From contig OX387197.1 in the NCBI GenBank assembly GCA_947561715.1, positions 22,656,266-22,720,265 on the forward strand: a DNA stretch of 64,000 nucleotides, in the 5' to 3' direction. Source of the DNA: Ascidia mentula. Lineage: Eukaryota > Chordata > Ascidiacea > Phlebobranchia > Ascidiidae. Below the pieces are notes generated by a model that ran no database searches, was not told the origin of the DNA, and was given only the letters and a program-made list of their open reading frames with translations. Below, one piece after another: positions 59,130-64,000 of the stretch (positions are counted from its first letter, which is position 1; the number at the start of each line of letters is the position of its first letter). A program made the translations under genes and the position numbers.

Positions 59130-62100
59130 AATAATAGGTTTGCTATCGACTGGCACATTGATATGCTTGGTCGCTTGTCTCTCAAAGGCCAATTGAAATA
59201 AAAGGAATCGGGTTTTACAGTTCAACTCCGAATAGTGTGTTGTAATACTGTGCAAAATTTTGTTTCGATTGAAGTTGAAACAAACGAATGAGAGACTGAC
59301 AACTTGATTGAACACGAAGGCATGACCCGCGCGGTTTGGTATCTACTGTTGGCACATAAAAATACTTGGTCGCTTGGATCTTAAAGGCCAATTAAAATAA
59401 AATCAATCGGGTTTTACAGTTCAACTCCGAATAGTGTGTCGTAATACTGTGCAAAATTTTGTTTCGATTGAAGTTGAAACCAACGCCTGAGAGACTGACA
59501 ACTTGATTGAACGCAAAGGCACGACCCGCGCGGTTTGGTATCTACTGCCGGCAGGTCAACATGCTTGGTCGCTTGTCTCTCAAAGGCCAATTGAAATAAA
59601 AGGAATCGGGTTTTACAGTTCAACTCCGAATAGTGTGTTGTAATACTGTGCAAAATTTTGTTTCAATTGAAGTTGAAACAAACGAATGAGAGACTGACAA
59701 CTTGATTGAACACGAAGGCATGACCCGCGCGGTTTGGTATCTACTGTTGGCACATAAAAATACTTGGTCGCTTGGATCTTAAAGGCCAATTAAAATAAAA
59801 TCAATCGGGTTTTACAGTTCAACTCCGAATAGTGTGTCGTAATACTGTGCAAAATTTTGTTTCGATTGAAGTTGAAACCAACGCCTGAGAGACTGACAAC
59901 TTGATTGAACGCAAAGGCACGACCCGCGCGGTTTGGTATCTACTGCCGGCAGGTCAACATGCTTGGTCGCTTGTCTCTCAAAGGCCAATTGAAATAAAAG
60001 GAATCGGGTTTTACAGTTCAACTCCGAATAGTGTGTTGTAATACTGTGCAAAATTTTGTTTCAATTGAAGTTGAAACAAACGAATGAGAGACTGACAACT
60101 TGATTGAACACGAAGGCATGACCCGCGCGGTTTGGTATCTACTGTTGGCACATAAAAATACTTGGTCGCTTGGATCTTAAAGGCCAATCAAAATCAAATC
60201 AATCGGGTTTTACAGTTCAACTCCGAATAGTGCGTCGTAATACTGTGCAAAATTTTGTTTCGATTGAAGTTGAAACCAACGCCTGAGAGACTGACAACTT
60301 GATTGAACGCAAAGGCACGACCCGCGCGGTTTGGTATCTACTGCCGGCAGGTCAACATGCTTGGTCGCTTGTCTCTCAAAGGCCAATTGAAATAAAAGGA
60401 ATCGGGTTTTACAGTTCAACTCCGAATAGTGTGTTGTAATACTGTGCAAAATTTTGTTTCAATTGAAGTTGAAACAAACGAATGAGAGACTGACAACTTG
60501 ATTGAACACGAAGGCATGACCCGCGCGGTTTGGTATCTACTGTTGGCACATAAAAATACTTGGTCGCTTGGATCTTAAAGGCCAATTAAAATCAAATCAA
60601 TCGGGTTTTACAGTTCAACTCCGAATAGTGCGTCGTAATACTGTGCAAAATTTTGTTTCGATTGAAGTTGAAACCAACGCCTGAGAGACTGACAACTTGA
60701 TTGAACGCAAAGGCACGACCCGCGCGGTTTGGTATCTACTGCCGGCAGGTCAACATGCTTGGTCGCTTGTCTTCCAAAGCCAATTGAAATGAAAGAAATC
60801 GGTTTTTGCTGTTCAACTCCGAATAGAGTGTTGTAATACTGTGCAAAATTTTGTTTCGATTGAAGTTGAAACAAACGCCTGAGAGACTGACAACTTGATT
60901 GAACGCGAAGGCACGACCCGCGCGGTTGGTATCTACTGCCGGCACGTTAACATGCTTGGTCGCTTGTCTTTCAAAAGCCTATTGAAATAAATGAAATCGG
61001 GTTTTACAGTTCAACTCCGAATAGTGTGTCGTAATACTGTGCAAAATTTTGTTTCGATTGAAGTTGAAACAAACGCCTGAGAGACTGACAACTTTATTGA
61101 ACGCGAAGGCACGACCCGCGCGGTTTGGTATCTACTGCCGGCAGGTTAACATGCTTGGTCGCTTGTCTTTCAAAAGCCAATTGAAATAAATGAAATCGGG
61201 TTTTACAGTTCAACTCCGAATAGTGTGTCGTAATACTGTGCAAAATTTTGTTTCGATTGAAGTTGAAACAAACGCCTGAGAGACTGACAACTTGATTGAA
61301 CGCGAAGGCACGACCCGCGCGGTTTGGTATCTACTGCCGGCACGTTAACATGCTTGGTCGCTTGTCTTTCAAGAGCCAATTGAAATAAATGAAATCGGGT
61401 TTTACAGTTCAACTCCGAATATTGTGTTGTAATACTGTGCAAAATTTTGTTTCGATTGAAGTTGAAACAAACGAATGAGAGACTGACAACTTGATTGAAC
61501 ACGAAGGCACGACCCGCGCGGTTTGGTATCTACTGCCGGCAGGTTAACATGCTTGGTCGCTTGTCTTTCAAAAGCCAATTGAAATGAAAGAAATCGGTTT
61601 TTGCTGTTCAACTCCGAATAGATTGTTGTAATACTGTGCAAAATTTTGTTTCGATTGAAGTTGAAACAAACGCCTGAGAGACTGACAACTTGATTGAACA
61701 CGAAGGCACGACCCGCGCGGTTTGGTATCTACTGCCGGCAGGTTAACATGCTTGGTCGCTTGTCTTTCAAAAGCCAATTGAAATGAAAAAAATCGGTTTT
61801 TGCTGTTCAACTCCGAATAGAGTGTTGTAATACTGTGCAAAATTTTGTTTCGATTGAAGTTAAAACAAACGCCTGAGAGACTGACAACTTGATTGAACGC
61901 GAAGGCACGACCCGCGCGGTTTGGTATCTACTGCCGGCAGGTTAACATGCTTGGTCGCTTGTCTTTCAAAAGCCAATTGAAATGAAAGAAATCGGTTTTT
62001 GCTGTTCAACTCCGAATAGAGTGTTGTAATACTGTGCAAAATTTTGTTTCGATTGAAGTTAAAACAAACGCCTGAGAGACTGACAACTTGATTGAACGCG

Positions 62101-62645
62101 AAGGCACGACCCGCGCGGTTTGGTATCTACTGCCGGCAGGTTAACATGCTTGGTCGCTTGTCTTTCAAAAGCCAATTGAAATGAAAGAAATCGGTTTTTG
62201 CTGTTCAACTGCGAATAGAGTGTTGCAATACTGTGCAAAATTTTGTTTCGATTGAAGTTGAAACAAACGCCTGAGAGACTGACAACTTTATTGAACGCGA
62301 AGGCACGACCCGCGCGGTTTGGTATCTACTGCCGGCACGTTAACATGCTTGGTCGCTTGGCTTTCAAGAACCAATTGAAATAAAAGAAATCGGGTTTTAC
62401 AGTTCAACTCCCAATATTGTGTTGTAATACTGTGCAAAATTTTGTTTCGATTGAAGTTGAAACAAACGAATGAGAGACTGACAACTTGATTGAACACGAA
62501 GGCACGACCCGCGCGGTTTGGTATCTACTGCCGGCAGGTTAACATGCTTGGTCGCTTGTCTTTCAAAAGCCAATTGAAATGAAAGAAATCGGTTTTTGCC
62601 CTTCAACTCCGAATAGAGTGTTGTAATACTGTGCAAAACTTTTAT
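59130..62645. repeat. satellite with 199-bp unit (about 17 copies), partly in 398-bp higher-order units
   Basis: The monomer contains CAACATGCTTGGTCGCTTG, CAGTTCAACTCCGAATAG, GCAAAATTTTGTTTCGATTG and CACGACCCGCGCGGTTTGG. From 59130 to about 60730 two monomer types alternate, giving 398-bp units that repeat almost identically; after that only the one type continues with 199-bp spacing and more variation. Open frames of 70-100 codons recur on minus, but 199 is not a multiple of three, so each spans only about one unit and a half. Confidence 0.9.
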
Positions 62646-64000
62646 GATGTGATAGTGGAGAACCCTTTCCAAAATTCTATATACCGTAAACGTAACCAAA
62701 CTGCTCCTGTATGGCTATATCGAAATGGGACTAAATCAGTTGTTTTTCGAGATTTGTAAAGATTAAATTGTCATATACGCAATACTTCGTCCTATACAAA
62801 ACCCAGTTCGAAAATATCACATTCCTTGCGACACCACACACTGTGATTAATTGGGCTCTCCACCGCGGACCTCGCTACGCTTCGTCCCTTGTGGATTTGC
62901 CTTAGCGTGTGGTCGAAGACCTCAAAGGCGACAACGGACAATGGACAGCGCACCACATACCTCACGTTTTCGCATAAGAAAATTTGCACGTTGACTTTCC
63001 TTGTTGTGCAGGGAACAACATCGTTTGATTGCAATAACAGTTTTTGTACCGCATTTTTGGTTTTATTTCTAGCAAACGATTAGGACATGGTTAGTAGCCT
63101 ATCATTTATTATCGTATCTTCCTGTTTATGTTACACTGAATTTAAGGGTTTTGGCGCTATCTGGCCCGTCGCGGCTTGTGGGAGTGAAGCCGGTTGGCGG
63201 GAATGTTTTTCAAAGTACTGTTGGGTTCCTCTCGGGAGGGACATTATTGATTTTGGTTATGAGTCAAAGTTATGGTTAGCCTTAACCCTTTCGTAAAATA
63301 TTTTTTAGCAGAATAAATCCAATTGTCATTTAAAAAAATAACTATAAAAATTAGAAACTTGCTTTAATAATGACCTAAAAACACATCGTGCTTAAAGCTA
63401 GCCAGTGCGTTTTATTTTCACTTTTTGAAGTCAATTGGTTTAGTTTTTCAACAAGTTGTATAACGCATGTTAATCTTAAAGTTTGTCCCAAGAAAAAACT
63501 CTGTCAGCGTACGCAAGTGTACAAAGAGTAATTGCGGGCCACCGCAAAATAGTTTGTGTTTGTGCTTTTTATTGACTGCAGGTTTTATTTAGAAATACGA
63601 ACCAGGGCCGGTCATTTATACGGAGCCATACACGCATGAATTCTATTTTCGAGTTCGACTAAAAGCCATTTCGACAAATTCTGTATTCCTTGCGACACCA
63701 CACACTGTGATTAATTGGGGCTGTCCACCGACCTCGCTATAGTTTGTCCCTTGTCGATTTGCCACAGCGTGGGGTCGCAAGTCGACAACGCACCGCATCA
63801 CATATTTGCAAAAGAACATTTGGCGCTATCTGGGCTTGCCGCGGCCTGTGGGAGTGGAGCCGGTTGGCGGGAAAGTTTTTCAAAGTACGGTTGGATTCCT
63901 CTCAGGAGGGATATTATTGGCTGCGAGTTAAACTGATGGTTAGCCTCAAGTCATGTCAGAAATAATATCAGAGTATACCATAGCATAACCTCAGAACACA
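62646..64000. repeat. two copies of a dispersed repeat
   Basis: 62815-63255 and 63685-63925 share CATTCCTTGCGACACCACACACTGTGATTAATTGGG-like sequence (broken into shorter matches) and GAGCCGGTTGGCGGGAA. The first copy is longer. No gene or RNA is recognised. Confidence 0.55.

Noticed and set aside
59094..62699. Repeated 70-100 codon minus-strand frames, looking like a multigene family
   Set aside because: They are the 199-bp satellite read in changing frames; the period is not a multiple of three and no start or splice context recurs sensibly.

Overview
The window looks like genomic DNA of an ascidian tunicate, most likely Ciona or a close relative. It is AT-rich. Genes are split into small exons by short GT-AG introns, most of them in phase 1. 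The genes are dominated by lineage-expanded C-type lectin (CTLD), vWA and CUB proteins, interleaved with a Ty3/gypsy element, a LINE, hairpin MITE-like elements and satellites. The organism call is inference from gene content and architecture. All exon boundaries are hand-read splice models checked for reading phase and family alignment, not for transcripts.

Layout. 0.2-3.9 kb: 3' exons (stalk, membrane span, tyrosine-rich tail) of two receptor genes. 4.6-6.3 kb (-): a METTL27-like methyltransferase. 8-41 kb: a lectin cluster built from one template: exon 1 = signal peptide plus first CTLD half, exon 2 = second CTLD half, optional Thr-rich stalk exons, and a last exon ending in a cysteine motif of the form CRCQRxCxTxCN-stop. 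Apparently intact members are A (8.6 kb), B (12.9 kb), E (22.8 kb) and H (31.7-38.0 kb, with a vWA domain). D (22.0 kb) lacks its own tail exon. C (15.2 kb) is cut by a LINE. F, G and I carry frameshifts or a stop. The 18.6-23.9 kb block is duplicated in tandem at 24.3-29.1 kb, and each copy holds a large inverted repeat with an antisense lectin relic. H has an LTR retrotransposon in a vWA intron. 41.9-48.2 kb: two convergent type I lectin receptors, J (+) with an ITAM-like tail and K (-) with seven tail tyrosines and a four-fold duplicated stalk exon. 49.4-49.9 kb: a duplicated 3' end of J. 52.7-56.6 kb (-): a five-CUB gene with four GC-AG introns at the same domain position. 57.0-58.6 kb and 59.1-62.6 kb: a 102-bp and a 199-bp satellite.

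How it may work together (inference): secreted lectins with a shared Cys tail and a lectin/vWA protein sit beside transmembrane receptors whose tails carry SH2-type tyrosine motifs. This resembles a rapidly duplicating innate recognition locus. Uniform phase-1 introns make exon exchange and inter-gene splicing easy, and the F/G pair suggests this may really occur.
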